This document shows positions 33,225 to 42,955 of a DNA stretch of 64,000 nucleotides, piece by piece. Position 1 is the first letter of the stretch; each line of letters opens with the position of its first letter. The notes under the pieces are model-generated. The model made no database searches and was not told the origin of the DNA. It saw nothing but the letters and a program-made list of their open reading frames with translations. The translations under genes were made by a program, and so were the position numbers. The stretch comes from Cylindrospermum sp. NIES-4074 (GTDB taxonomy: Bacteria; Cyanobacteriota; Cyanobacteriia; Cyanobacteriales; Nostocaceae), in the NCBI GenBank assembly GCA_003994795.1, contig AP018269.1:6775648-6839647 (forward strand). The letters are read 5' to 3'.

Positions 33225-33938
33225 ATGCGCTTGAAAGATAAAGTTGTGATCATTACCGGTGCTAGTCGCGGTCTGGGTCAAGCTATGGCCTTACTTTTTG
33301 GCAAAGAAGGAGCGCACATCATCGCAGCCTCCCGCACATCAAGTGAAATTGAGCATATCGCACAGCAAATTCGTGATCATGGGGGTTCGGCTCAGGCTAT
33401 TCCCACAGATATTACTGACTTAGGGCAAGTTTCCAACCTATTCCGGCGTGTAGACGAATATTACGGCAGAGTCGATATTCTCATCAACAATGCCGGAATC
33501 GGTCTGTTTGGTTCTGTCGAAGAATTGACACCAGAAGCACTTGAGCAGATGTTAGCAGTCAATGTCAAAGGCACAGTTTACTGTTCCCAAGCAGCATTCA
33601 AGCGGATGAAAGATGCTCGTAGTGGGCATATTATCAATATTTTATCGACCGCTAGCAAAGTAGGTCGAGCCAATGAAAGTGGTTACACTGCTTCCAAATG
33701 GGCACAAGCTGGATTTACAGAAAGCTTAAAAGCCGAAGCCAAGCCATTTGGTATTCGTGTCACCTCTTTCTGTCCAGGTGGGATGAACACACCATTTTGG
33801 CAAACTCCTGATAACCAATCACATCAGCAACAGGCAGAAAACTTTATGAACCCACAGGCGATCGCAGAATTCCTGCTCCATATTGCCACAGTTCCCGCAG
33901 CAATCAACATCGATGATATCGTCATTAAGCGCATGTAG
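33225..33938 (+). CDS. Short-chain dehydrogenase/reductase
   Basis: A 237-residue classical SDR. The N-terminal cofactor motif is TGASRGLGQ (Gly-rich), then NNAG in ILINNAGIGLFGS. The catalytic Ser is in ILSTASK and the Tyr-Lys pair in YTASK. The start ATG follows GCGGAGGAAACATTCG. It ends with HIATVPAAINIDDIVIKRM, typical of the SDR family that includes 3-oxoacyl-ACP reductase-like and sepiapterin-like enzymes. By context it acts on a carbohydrate or polyol between ADH3 and the aldolase. The exact substrate is not readable. Confidence 0.87.
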   Translation: MRLKDKVVIITGASRGLGQAMALLFGKEGAHIIAASRTSSEIEHIAQQIRDHGGSAQAIPTDITDLGQVSNLFRRVDEYYGRVDILINNAGIGLFGSVEELTPEALEQMLAVNVKGTVYCSQAAFKRMKDARSGHIINILSTASKVGRANESGYTASKWAQAGFTESLKAEAKPFGIRVTSFCPGGMNTPFWQTPDNQSHQQQAENFMNPQAIAEFLLHIATVPAAINIDDIVIKRM

Positions 33939-33995
33939 CTGCTGCACTCTTGATAAAGTTTTCTTGTTAATTCCAGTGTGGGAGGATGGTAATTT

Positions 33996-35048
33996 ATGAT
34001 TAATGTACAGCAAGGCGCGCAAACAGGTATAACCACTGGTAAATTCAAAGGGTTAAGTGCGATCGCTGATGAACGGGGCATCATTACTGCTGTAGCCACA
34101 GATCAACGCGGCTCTTTAAAAAAGGCTCTTGCCACTGCCACGGGTAGTGAAGTGAGCGCAGCTTTACTCACAGAAATTAAACAAAGCTTCGTTGACGTGT
34201 TAGGACTACATGCCAGTTCCCTGTTGATAGATCCTGAATATGGTCTGCCTACAATTAAACTGCGTCCTCCACACACGGGAATATTTTTGGCTTATGAACG
34301 AACAGGCTTTAATCCCCAAATCAAAGGGCGTTTACCGGAACTGCTGCCAGAATGGTCTGTACATCGGTTAGTCGAGCGCGGTGCAAATGGCATTAAAATC
34401 TTGTTGTATTACGATCCTGACGACAGTTCAACAATCAATGAAGTCAAGCATAGCTTTATTGAACGTGTAGGAGCCGAATGTCGTGCTTATGATGTGCCTT
34501 TTTTTCTTGAGCCTGTCAGCTACAGCGATGCCATCAATGATGAAAACTCGCTGACCTTCGCACAAGTCAAGCCTGACAAGGTTAAACAATCAATCCAAGA
34601 GTTTTCCCAGCCACAATATGGTGTAGATGTCCTCAAAGTCGAACTGCCTGTAGATGTACGCTATATAGCCGATTTTTCAGCTAACACCACCGGGCAAAGC
34701 GCCTACAACTATGCTGACGCCATCAAGCACGTCCGTGAAGCAGCGACCATAGCGAAAGTACCGTTTATCTACCTTAGTGCTTCCGCAACGGCTCCGATAT
34801 TTGCTGATACGCTGACGCTAATTACCGAAGCTGGTACCGCCTTCTCTGGTGTACTATATGGGCTTGACATTTGGCGAGATTGCATCGTTGCCTATGGGCA
34901 GGGTGGTATTACAGGATTAAATGATTGGCTACAGCAAAATACTGTGCCAACGCTTCAGAAATTTAACCAAATAATTACTCAGTCTGCTACCCCGTGGTGG
35001 GATGTGTACGATGGGGGTTTAAAAATAACACAAAATGGCGATCGCTAG
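33996..35048 (+). CDS. Class I aldolase of the LacD/YihT family
   Basis: A 350-residue (beta/alpha)8 aldolase related to tagatose-1,6-bisphosphate aldolase (LacD) and sulfofructose-phosphate aldolase (YihT). Near the N-terminus, AVATDQRGSLKKAL carries the typical DQR motif. LLIDPEYGLP, GIKILLYYDPDD and FFLEPVSY follow, and the Schiff-base lysine is in VDVLKVELPVD (Lys214). GGAGG precedes the start. It is about 20-30 residues longer than LacD. It would cleave a ketose (bis)phosphate to a triose phosphate plus an aldehyde. The upstream dehydrogenases could make the ketose; no kinase lies in this sub-cluster except glk 10 kb away. Confidence 0.85.
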   Translation: MINVQQGAQTGITTGKFKGLSAIADERGIITAVATDQRGSLKKALATATGSEVSAALLTEIKQSFVDVLGLHASSLLIDPEYGLPTIKLRPPHTGIFLAYERTGFNPQIKGRLPELLPEWSVHRLVERGANGIKILLYYDPDDSSTINEVKHSFIERVGAECRAYDVPFFLEPVSYSDAINDENSLTFAQVKPDKVKQSIQEFSQPQYGVDVLKVELPVDVRYIADFSANTTGQSAYNYADAIKHVREAATIAKVPFIYLSASATAPIFADTLTLITEAGTAFSGVLYGLDIWRDCIVAYGQGGITGLNDWLQQNTVPTLQKFNQIITQSATPWWDVYDGGLKITQNGDR

Positions 35049-35224
35049 CTGGATGCCTAAGCTAGGAAGTCACCCCTAACTCGGCCTACCGATTGAAATT
35101 GTATAGCAATCAGACTTGAATTTTTAAAACGTACTGAGATTGAAAGCCTTATTATGTAATAAGGTTTTTTATTTGCAACCCTTTTCCGGAATCAAACCGG
35201 ATTTCTATAGATATAGTAATTAAT

Positions 35225-35773
35225 ATGAAAAAATGGCACAATGAACCGCCTGTTTGGAAGCACGAACAACAGGTGCTTATAGTAACTTCAGGATTAAATA
35301 CAGATTTCTGGCGTAAAACTCATTACGGTTTTATCCGCGACACTGGACACTTTTATTATCAAGAAGTGACGGGTGATTTTTGCGCTGTTGTGAAAATCAC
35401 CGGACAGTATGAGGTGCTTTACGACCAAGCAGGGCTGATGATCCGCGAAAACGAGTTGACGTGGTTAAAGAGCGGAATTGAGTTTGTAGAAGATGTGCAA
35501 CAAGCCAGTGTTGTGGTCACGCGGGAGTATTCTGACTGGTCTGTGGTAAAGTTACCGCAAAATCCGGCTTCTTTGTGGCTCAGGTTGGAACGAAGGGGAA
35601 GCACGGTAGAGGTGAAATATTCCCTCGACGGTGAACAATACACGATGATCAGACTGGCTTATTTGACTGAAGCGGAAACAGTGCAGGTTGGCCCGATGTG
35701 TGCTTCACCTGAACGTGAAGGTTTTCAAGTGGTGTTTGAAGACTTCCAAATTACACCTTTGTCGGACAGTTAA
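35225..35773 (+). CDS. DUF1349 beta-sandwich protein
   Basis: A 182-residue soluble protein of the DUF1349/concanavalin-like family: WKHEQQVLIVTSGLNTDFWR at the start, FYYQEVTGDFCAVVKITGQY, a GLMIRENELTWLKSGIEFVE core, and a C-terminal QVVFEDFQITP strand. Family members are predicted carbohydrate-binding or regulatory beta-sandwich proteins of unknown activity (yeast Mdu1-like). No signal peptide. It lies 176 bases after the aldolase gene and may share its pathway. Confidence 0.8.
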   Translation: MKKWHNEPPVWKHEQQVLIVTSGLNTDFWRKTHYGFIRDTGHFYYQEVTGDFCAVVKITGQYEVLYDQAGLMIRENELTWLKSGIEFVEDVQQASVVVTREYSDWSVVKLPQNPASLWLRLERRGSTVEVKYSLDGEQYTMIRLAYLTEAETVQVGPMCASPEREGFQVVFEDFQITPLSDS

Positions 35774-35800
35774 GTTAGCGATCGCGTTTTTTAGTTATCT

Positions 35801-36050
35801 AGGACTTACGCATTAACATAAAACGCCAAATATGTGTGGATTAAGTCTCTTGTAGGGTGCGCCAGTCGCTCTGCTCCAATTAAAAGTTACAAATTAAAAA
35901 TGAAAACCTAAAAAGTTAGTGCTTTCATCTTTAATTTTTAATTCTTAATTTTTAATTTTTAATTGCATTTGACGCACCCTACTAATATGCTGTCCCAAAA
36001 ACCGGAAATGAGCAATTATCGTTGATTCATATCATGTTCAATTTATCTAT
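35801..36050. mobile_element. MITE copy A (degenerate right end, internal insertion)
   Basis: GGACTTACGCATTAACATAA, then CGCCAAATATG and CTCTTGTAGGGTGCG; later ACGCACCCTACTAATATGCT, GTCCCAAAA and CATGTTCAATTT. The same blocks in the same order occur at 52759-52957. Here an AT-rich run of TTAATTTTT units replaces the middle, and the terminal TGCGTAAGT is lost. Confidence 0.8.
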
Positions 36051-36534
36051 CTTGCCAGCAAGAATTTTTGGGTAAGGCATTTCACTTGCTTAACCCTGAT
36101 CCCACGTCAATAAACGACTGATTTAACTGGATTAGTGCTTGAAGATACCCACTGGAGGCGGAGCGCCAATAAGTTAACTAGTACTGAAAAAACTTAACAT
36201 CATAAGTATAGCAACCTTCTCGGTGGTTAGGACGGTGTTGATTCCTCAAAGCCTTGAAGCAACTAGGTTTATACTCAGCAACGCCAGTCCGACGCCACTT
36301 GCTTCAACGGGGGGAACCCCCGCAACGCAGTGGCTCCTCAAGTCGGGAAACCCGCCCACGCGGCTGGCTCCTCAGCACTCAGCACTCAGCACTTTGCTAT
36401 AAGTCCTAACTTTCCCTTGGAAATAGAGAGTGACAAACCTCTCTACAGGTATATATTGACCAATTTTGAGACAAAACTCTGCAAGAATTCCCAAAATATG
36501 TAAATATAAAGAAAATATTAAAAAATCAAGACTC
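36051..36534. other. Repeat-rich intergenic region
   Basis: Holds short dispersed repeats: GGGGGGAACCCCCGCAACGC followed by AGTGGCTCCTCAAGTCGGGA, CCCACGCGGCTGGCTCCTC, and (AGCACTC)3 near 36375-36395. No gene is supported. The start of the small gene at 36535 is at its right edge. Confidence 0.55.
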
Positions 36535-36771
36535 ATGATAACTGCCAAAATAATCCAACAACTCTGGTCTGTAATTGAGTCCACTCAAGTTAGTACCCTA
36601 CTCCAGTTTGACGATACTGCCTTAGTACAACTGCTCGTCCAGCAGTTAAAAGCCAAACAGGTGCTTGACGCGCAGACAGATCCTAGCCTCAATACTTACA
36701 TCAAATCCAAACTCCCCTTAATTCGCGACACAGCCGAAGGCCGACTATCTTTTGGGCAAGGTAATGACTAG
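36535..36771 (+). CDS. Small hypothetical protein
   Basis: A 78-residue soluble helical protein, from MITAKIIQQLWSVIESTQ to LPLIRDTAEGRLSFGQGND. The ATG at 36535 is preferred over one at 36466 because the upstream residues (many Lys/Ile/Asn) read like intergenic DNA. Family not recognised. Composition and length are consistent with small conserved cyanobacterial proteins. A membrane microprotein gene follows 60 bases later. Confidence 0.5.
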   Translation: MITAKIIQQLWSVIESTQVSTLLQFDDTALVQLLVQQLKAKQVLDAQTDPSLNTYIKSKLPLIRDTAEGRLSFGQGND

Positions 36772-36831
36772 CACGAAAAACCAAATGATTGCACACTACC
36801 AAACATCTTCTCAGAGTTCAACTAGCACAAA

Positions 36832-37095
36832 ATGATCAATCACTGGCTAGTTATTGCCCTGGTAGCTTATCTAATTGGAGCAGCGATTGAAGGGGTGAGT
36901 ACAGTCAGTCAGCTATCTCATTCAGTATCAGAGCTAAATCAAAGCACACAAGGTAAACCTTCCGAGTCTGCCACCCCACCTAAACCAAGTTGGCAAGTTG
37001 TCGCCGCCGTTGCCTCAGTAAGTCTCTGTGGCGCTGTTTGCTGGCCCTGCCGCCTACTCCACCGTTCAATTAAAGGGGGTTTTGGCAGTTGGTGA
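36832..37095 (+). CDS. Small membrane-anchored hypothetical protein
   Basis: An 87-residue protein with an N-terminal hydrophobic helix (LVIALVAYLIGAAIEGVST), a Pro/Ser-rich linker, and a second hydrophobic stretch (VVAAVASVSLCGAVCWPC) ending in a basic tail. Family not recognised. It may be co-transcribed with the 78-residue gene upstream. The 402 bases after it (37096-37497) show no gene. Confidence 0.45.
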   Translation: MINHWLVIALVAYLIGAAIEGVSTVSQLSHSVSELNQSTQGKPSESATPPKPSWQVVAAVASVSLCGAVCWPCRLLHRSIKGGFGSW

Positions 37096-37497
37096 GCACA
37101 TTTAAATTAAAACTTATGAGCGATCGCACTATTACGATTTTCCCATAGCTGAATTTGTAGAACAATGAAGCGCTTATAGTATCTATTAGCACCTAAAATC
37201 AGTGTTAAACATCAGCCACTAAGCCAAAAAATAAAGCTGGGAATTCTCATGATATAACTTAAAATATCGGTGAACCTGCATAAAAAGGAATAAGCCAATG
37301 TTACTTAGCATTGGCTCATAGGAGTGTTTAAGTTATATATACTCTCCCAAAGACTCTAACATCAAATCAGCATAAATTCGAGAGATGTACCCATGATTTG
37401 GGCTAATTGCTACAACAGCATTAGTAGTCCTTATCAATCCAGTTTAGCAATAAAAATTAATATCTTATACTATTAGGTGATTCTATCCACAAAGAAT

Positions 37498-38283
37498 ATG
37501 TTATTAACCCGTCAAGCGCTTGTCACCCCGCTAGTGGCCTGTTTATGCGTCTTAGGAGTTAGCTTGCTCCAATTGCCCCAACTAAAAAAACTATTAGTTA
37601 GCAAACAAACTGCCTCTTTAGAAACTTTAGAAAAAGGCATAAAAGCAGAAAATTTGCGTCTTAATTTACTTAAGAAAATGCCCAGTTTTGGTTATGATAA
37701 CTTCATTGCAGATTGGACATATATAGATTTTTTGCAATACTTCGGGGACGATGAAGTTCGGGACAAGACAGGTTACAGTTTAAGTCCAGAATATTTTGAA
37801 GTTATATTAGAACGTGATCCGCGATTTTTAGAAGCTTATCTCAGTCTTTCTAGCAGTACTTCGTTATATGCAGCTATGCCAGAACGGTCTATAGCATTGA
37901 TGGAAAAAGGTTTAAAATCGCTATCTCCTTGGGTTCCCGAAAAATCTTATTATGTGTGGCGTTATAAAGGAATTGATGAGTTATTGTTTTTAGGTAATTC
38001 TCAAGCAGCTCAAGAATCTTTTAGCAAGGCCGCAAACTGGGCTAGCAATTTATCAGATGAAGAAAGTCAGCTTGCAGCTTATCTTTCGCAGAAAACGGCT
38101 GAATTCCTGAGTCGTAATCCCGATAGTAAATTTGCTCGAATTGCTACCTGGTCAATGGTATTAAATAATAAAGTTGATGAGAGAACTCGTAAAAGAGCAA
38201 TAAGCGAAATCGAATCTTTGGGAGGTATGGTAATTACAACACCTGAAGGTAGACAACAAATTAAATTTCCTGAAAAAGATTAA
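37498..38283 (+). CDS. TPR-like exported or anchored protein
   Basis: A 261-residue protein starting at the ATG at 37498 (a GTG at 37477 would add seven residues). An N-terminal hydrophobic segment (VTPLVACLCVLGVSLLQL) is a signal anchor or signal peptide. The rest is helical with TPR-like pairs: DPRFLEAYLSLSSSTSLYA, PERSIALMEKGLKSLSPW, and NSQAAQESFSKAANWAS. It is probably a periplasm- or lumen-facing scaffold. Function unknown. It is separated from neighbours by more than 250 bases on both sides. Confidence 0.6.
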   Translation: MLLTRQALVTPLVACLCVLGVSLLQLPQLKKLLVSKQTASLETLEKGIKAENLRLNLLKKMPSFGYDNFIADWTYIDFLQYFGDDEVRDKTGYSLSPEYFEVILERDPRFLEAYLSLSSSTSLYAAMPERSIALMEKGLKSLSPWVPEKSYYVWRYKGIDELLFLGNSQAAQESFSKAANWASNLSDEESQLAAYLSQKTAEFLSRNPDSKFARIATWSMVLNNKVDERTRKRAISEIESLGGMVITTPEGRQQIKFPEKD

Positions 38284-38548
38284 ACTGGAATAAGTATAGG
38301 ATTCCTATTTGATTTTTTTTAAACGATCCATAGCTTATTCCTTTTGATTTTGCATAGTCAGATAGTTTCATTCTTCAAATCTAATACAAATGATTATGTT
38401 TGACTATATCTGACTATATTTTGGTTATTTAAACTAAATACCTAAATTTTCAATTGCCTAATTGCCTCTTTCCCTTCTTTACAAGAAAGTTCACAAATCA
38501 AATAAGATTGCTATAGCAACTGGGGTTATTGATTAGTTATTTACACTA

Positions 38549-39352
38549 ATGACTAATAAAATTTTTTGGTACAACGGCAAATTAATTGAGTCCCAAACCC
38601 TAGAATTAGATATTTACGATCCGGGTCTACTCTATGGGGCAACTGTTTTTACAACGCTACGGGTTTATGGCAACTCTCTAGATAGTAGTTTAACTCACTG
38701 GCTCTCACATTGCGATCGCCTAAAATTTAGTTTACAAACCTTTGGTTGGCAGCAACCAGACTGGAACCGGATACGTCACGGTGCAGAATTAATTCTCGCA
38801 CATTTCCCAGTTCTCAGAATCACCGTCTTTCATGATGGACGTGAGTGGATAACTGGCAGGTTATTACCACCAGACTTGACAGAAAAACAGAAACATGGTC
38901 TAAAGTGCGCCGTTGTCGAACCAGAATTAGCTCGCAGTCTTCCTTCTCATAAAACTGGCAATTATCTGAGTGCTTGGTTGGCAAAACTTAAGGTCCAAGC
39001 CTTAAATGCTCAAGAAGCGATTTTAGTAGATGCCGCAGGTAATTGGCTAGAAACGAGTACAGGCAACCTTTGGGGGTGGTGGGATGGTTGTTGGTGGACA
39101 CCACCTCTAGCAGGGGGAATTTTGCCGGGAGTAGTGCGTGAGCAACTGATCAAATGGCTGCGTTTGCAGCAACTGATAGTGCGCGAGGAACCTTGGACAG
39201 CCGAGTTAGTGAAGAACCTAGAAGCGATCGCCTACACTAATAGTGTGGTAGAAATTATCCCCATTCATACTGTTGAGCAGCCCACAGGCTCGCTACAATA
39301 TAATCCCTACCATCCTAGCTTTCTAGAACTCAGGGGATTTTTTTTACTATGA
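38549..39352 (+). CDS. pabC: Class IV aminotransferase, probable aminodeoxychorismate lyase
   Basis: A 267-residue fold-type IV PLP enzyme. The N-terminus WYNGKLIE and DPGLLYGATVFTTLRVYG fit PabC and branched-chain aminotransferase-like proteins. The PLP lysine is in LPSHKTGNYLSAWLAK near residue 135, and the substrate-side motif is LVDAAGNWLETSTGNLWG then GILPGVVREQ. In cyanobacteria this family is usually annotated as 4-amino-4-deoxychorismate lyase (folate pathway: pyruvate release to give p-aminobenzoate). D-amino-acid aminotransferase is the alternative. Single gene ahead of ftsH. Confidence 0.7.
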   Translation: MTNKIFWYNGKLIESQTLELDIYDPGLLYGATVFTTLRVYGNSLDSSLTHWLSHCDRLKFSLQTFGWQQPDWNRIRHGAELILAHFPVLRITVFHDGREWITGRLLPPDLTEKQKHGLKCAVVEPELARSLPSHKTGNYLSAWLAKLKVQALNAQEAILVDAAGNWLETSTGNLWGWWDGCWWTPPLAGGILPGVVREQLIKWLRLQQLIVREEPWTAELVKNLEAIAYTNSVVEIIPIHTVEQPTGSLQYNPYHPSFLELRGFFLL

Positions 39353-39464
39353 CAGGAAGGCGATTTTGGGATATCTTAAGATAAGTTAACATAATTCTTA
39401 ATAATGCCCTCTCCTATTCAGAGACGCTACGCAATCGCCAAAAAATACAGGAGGATAGACCTCG

Positions 39465-41309
39465 GTGAATAAAAGATGGAGAAATGCGGGGCTGTATGCG
39501 CTGCTGTTTATTGTTGTTATTGCTCTAGGCACAGCATTCTTTGACAAACAACCCCAAAGCAGAGAATCATGGCGATACAGCCAATTTATTCAAGAAGTTG
39601 AAAAAGGTAGAGTAGAAAAAGTCAGCCTGAGTGCAGACAGGACTACAGCCCTGGTTACACCCAAATATGACCCCAAGAAAAAGCTTGTAACCTTAGTCAA
39701 CGACCCAGATTTAGTCAATTCGCTGATTGCCAAAGGCGTTGATATTTCTGTATTGCCCCAAACCGACGAAGGATTCTGGTTTAAGGCTCTTAGCAGCTTA
39801 TTTTTCCCAGTATTACTCTTAGTTGGCTTATTTTTCTTGCTACGCCGCGCTCAAAATGGCCCAGGTAGCCAAGCCATGAACTTTGGCAAATCCAGAGCCA
39901 GAGTGCAAATGGAGCCACAAACCCAAGTAACGTTTGGTGATGTCGCCGGCATTGACCAAGCCAAGCTGGAATTAAATGAAGTCGTAGACTTTTTGAAAAA
40001 CGCCGATCGCTTTACCGCAGTTGGTGCAAAAATTCCTAAAGGTGTATTGCTAGTTGGCCCTCCCGGTACTGGTAAAACCCTCCTAGCCCGTGCAGTGGCT
40101 GGGGAAGCTGGTGTACCCTTCTTCTCTATCTCCGGTTCAGAATTTGTAGAAATGTTCGTCGGTGTGGGTGCGTCCCGCGTCCGCGATTTATTTGAACAAG
40201 CTAAATCTAATGCTCCCTGTATCGTCTTCATCGATGAAATTGACGCCGTAGGTCGTCAGCGGGGCGCAGGTTTAGGCGGTGGTAACGATGAGCGGGAACA
40301 AACCCTCAACCAGTTGCTCACAGAAATGGACGGTTTTGAAGGTAACACTGGCATCATCATCATTGCCGCTACCAACCGTCCTGACGTACTAGATGCAGCG
40401 CTGTTGCGTCCAGGTCGCTTTGACCGTCAAGTTGTGGTAGACCGTCCCGACTATGCCGGACGCAGTGAAATCCTCAAAGTCCATGCCCGTGGCAAAACCC
40501 TGGCTAAAGATGTGGACTTAGATAAAATTGCCCGTCGTACCCCTGGATTTACCGGTGCAGATTTATCTAATCTGCTGAATGAAGCCGCAATTTTGGCAGC
40601 ACGGCGCAACTTGAGCGAAATTTCGATGGATGAAATCAATGATGCCATCGATCGCGTATTAGCTGGCCCAGAGAAAAAAGACCGGGTAATGAGCGAAAAG
40701 CGCAAGACCTTGGTAGCATATCACGAAGCTGGTCACGCCTTAGTTGGTGCATTGATGCCTGACTATGACCCAGTGCAAAAAATCAGCATCATTCCTCGTG
40801 GTCGTGCAGGTGGTTTAACTTGGTTTACCCCCAGCGAAGACCGCATGGACACTGGCTTATATAGCCGCGCTTATCTAGAAAATCAGATGGCTGTGGCTTT
40901 AGGTGGTCGCATTGCTGAAGAATTAATCTTTGGTGAAGAAGAAGTGACCACAGGTGCTTCTAATGACCTGCAACAGGTAGCCAGAGTAGCTAGACAAATG
41001 ATAACTCGCTTTGGCATGAGCGATCGCTTAGGGCCAGTCGCCCTCGGTCGTCAGCAAGGCAACATGTTCCTTGGTCGGGATATCATGTCAGAGCGTGACT
41101 TCTCAGAAGAAACAGCTGCTGCCATTGATGAAGAAGTCCGCAAACTAGTGGATGTAGCCTACACACGCGCTAAAGAAGTATTGGTGAACAACCACCATAT
41201 TCTCGATCAAATCGCCCAAATGCTAGTAGATAAAGAAACCGTAGACGCCGAAGAATTGCAAGAAATCCTGGCGAATAACGATGTCAAAACCGCTGCATTC
41301 GCTGTTTAA
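39465..41309 (+). CDS. ftsH: ATP-dependent zinc metalloprotease FtsH
   Basis: A 614-residue membrane AAA+ protease that degrades damaged or unassembled membrane proteins, in cyanobacteria notably photosystem subunits. It has two N-terminal membrane helices (about residues 8-26 and 107-125), Walker A GPPGTGKT at 198-205, Walker [12 protein letters not shown], the second region of homology [20 protein letters not shown], and the zinc site HEAGH at 420-424. GTG start with CAGGAGGA eight bases upstream. Full length. A terminator follows at 41338. Cyanobacteria have several FtsH paralogues; the exact one is not assigned. Confidence 0.96.
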   Translation: MNKRWRNAGLYALLFIVVIALGTAFFDKQPQSRESWRYSQFIQEVEKGRVEKVSLSADRTTALVTPKYDPKKKLVTLVNDPDLVNSLIAKGVDISVLPQTDEGFWFKALSSLFFPVLLLVGLFFLLRRAQNGPGSQAMNFGKSRARVQMEPQTQVTFGDVAGIDQAKLELNEVVDFLKNADRFTAVGAKIPKGVLLVGPPGTGKTLLARAVAGEAGVPFFSISGSEFVEMFVGVGASRVRDLFEQAKSNAPCIVFIDEIDAVGRQRGAGLGGGNDEREQTLNQLLTEMDGFEGNTGIIIIAATNRPDVLDAALLRPGRFDRQVVVDRPDYAGRSEILKVHARGKTLAKDVDLDKIARRTPGFTGADLSNLLNEAAILAARRNLSEISMDEINDAIDRVLAGPEKKDRVMSEKRKTLVAYHEAGHALVGALMPDYDPVQKISIIPRGRAGGLTWFTPSEDRMDTGLYSRAYLENQMAVALGGRIAEELIFGEEEVTTGASNDLQQVARVARQMITRFGMSDRLGPVALGRQQGNMFLGRDIMSERDFSEETAAAIDEEVRKLVDVAYTRAKEVLVNNHHILDQIAQMLVDKETVDAEELQEILANNDVKTAAFAV

Positions 41310-41337
41310 TCCCTTGTAGCTGAAGTTTAAATTTAGG

Positions 41338-41369
41338 GTAATTCTGGGTTTTCCAGAGTTACTTTTTTT
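41338..41369 (+). terminator. Rho-independent terminator of ftsH
   Basis: GTAATTCTGG and CCAGAGTTAC form a stem (one mismatch) around GTTTT, followed by TTTTTTT. It begins 28 bases after the ftsH stop. No gene was recognised in the remaining 41370-41998. Confidence 0.85.
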
Positions 41370-41998
41370 ATGGTTTCCACTGGTTGATTATGAAATAATT
41401 TTCAATCTGTGCGAGAAACCTTTGCAGAAAAAGTCAGCACCAAACAAACAATTCTAAGTTTCGGAGTTAGTCATCAGGAACAACTCTTCTCCCTGACACC
41501 TTTTACAGCCCTCTCCCTCAGTATTTCTTCATAAATCAATTTCCCCGACAAAGTTTGGCTTTTTGGTGTCATTAAATTTTTATTTATTTATCCAAGAATA
41601 CGACGGCATATCTTGCCTACGGTAAAGATTGTTAAATCAATATGCAGAAAATACCTTGCTGGAAAAGCAGTTCAATAATCAAGGTAGAATAAAAATATTA
41701 CAGATGCCGCTAGCTCACTCCATCTGCTACCCTGGATAGGAAGCTATTTTTGCCCAAATGCGTACTTATTACGTACAGTAAATATGGGTAAGGGGTAAGA
41801 GCTAATCTGTGCATAAGGGATACGACGTTAACGCAGCCCTGATCAGCTTGGACTGGGAATTCTGCACAATCCAGACTAGTTAAGTTTATTTGCAACTCCT
41901 AGCCTAACCCCATTTACTGCTAGGTTTATAAATTAGTACAGACTATTTATTGCCAATTTAATTAAAAACGCACTCAAGTTTAACATTCAGAGGTATAA

Positions 41999-42685
41999 AT
42001 GAGTATTAATCACCTTAACACAAAAACAAATGAATATAAAGAACTTAGGGAAAAACCCCATTGGCAAGGCCCAGCCTTAACCAATACGGGTGTCAAAAGT
42101 CGAGAAACTAAGATTCCAGAGACTCTGACTAACAATGTGATTTTTGATGGCTTAAATCGCGGTCGGGTAGCAATTTTTATTGACGGTATCAACCTATTTC
42201 ATACAGCTTTGCAACTCGGCATGGAAATTGACTATGTTAAATTGCTTTGTCATTTAACTAATGGTTCACGGCTATTACGTGCATTTTTCTATACTGGAGT
42301 CGATAACAGCAATGAAAAGCAACAGGGTTTTCTATTGTGGATGCGTCGGAATGGCTATCGTGTAGTCGCCAAAGATATTGTTCCGGTTGCAGATAATTTC
42401 AAAAAACCCAATCTGAACGTGGAAATTGCTGTAGATATGATCACTTTAGCTCCCTACTACGATACTGCTGTCTTAGTGAGTGGGGATGGAGATTTAGCGT
42501 ATGCGGTGAACGCTGTTAGCCGCCTGGGATCTAGAGTAGAAGTAGTCAGTCTGCGAACGATGACTAGCGATAGCCTCATTGATGTTGCTGACTACTTCAT
42601 TGACTTTGACAGTATTAAACAACACATTCAAAAAGATTCCCATGTGGGCTATAGTTATCGCACGCCCTCTAATTCTAGCCTCTAA
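41999..42685 (+). CDS. LabA-like NYN-domain protein
   Basis: A 228-residue soluble protein of the NYN/DUF88 (LabA) family, a PIN-like RNase fold. Motifs are AIFIDGINLFHTA (first acidic site, near residue 60), KPNLNVEIAVDMITLAPY and VLVSGDGDLAYAVNAV (second and third acidic sites). In Synechococcus, LabA affects clock-controlled transcription; many relatives are predicted endoribonucleases. The acidic residues expected for metal binding are all present. It has a roughly 50-residue variable N-terminus. Its own promoter is likely, given the 690-base gap upstream. Confidence 0.85.
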   Translation: MSINHLNTKTNEYKELREKPHWQGPALTNTGVKSRETKIPETLTNNVIFDGLNRGRVAIFIDGINLFHTALQLGMEIDYVKLLCHLTNGSRLLRAFFYTGVDNSNEKQQGFLLWMRRNGYRVVAKDIVPVADNFKKPNLNVEIAVDMITLAPYYDTAVLVSGDGDLAYAVNAVSRLGSRVEVVSLRTMTSDSLIDVADYFIDFDSIKQHIQKDSHVGYSYRTPSNSSL

Positions 42686-42955
42686 ATTCAAAACATTAGA
42701 TTACTGCAAGACCTGTAAAAGGTTTCTGGATGGGCAATTCCTGAATTAAAGCATGGAAATTTCCAGAAAATCCAGTTCACTGACGAGAGTTAGTTGCTGT
42801 CCCTAGCTATATTTTGCGATCGCATCAGTACAATTGGAACCATAAACTTTGGTTCTCTGGTATTTGATGCTTTTTGGGCAGGTTCCGAAAAGTAGACAGA
42901 ATTTTTGTAACCATTTGGAACACACAGAACTCTATCTACAGTCTTTAATGTGTAG

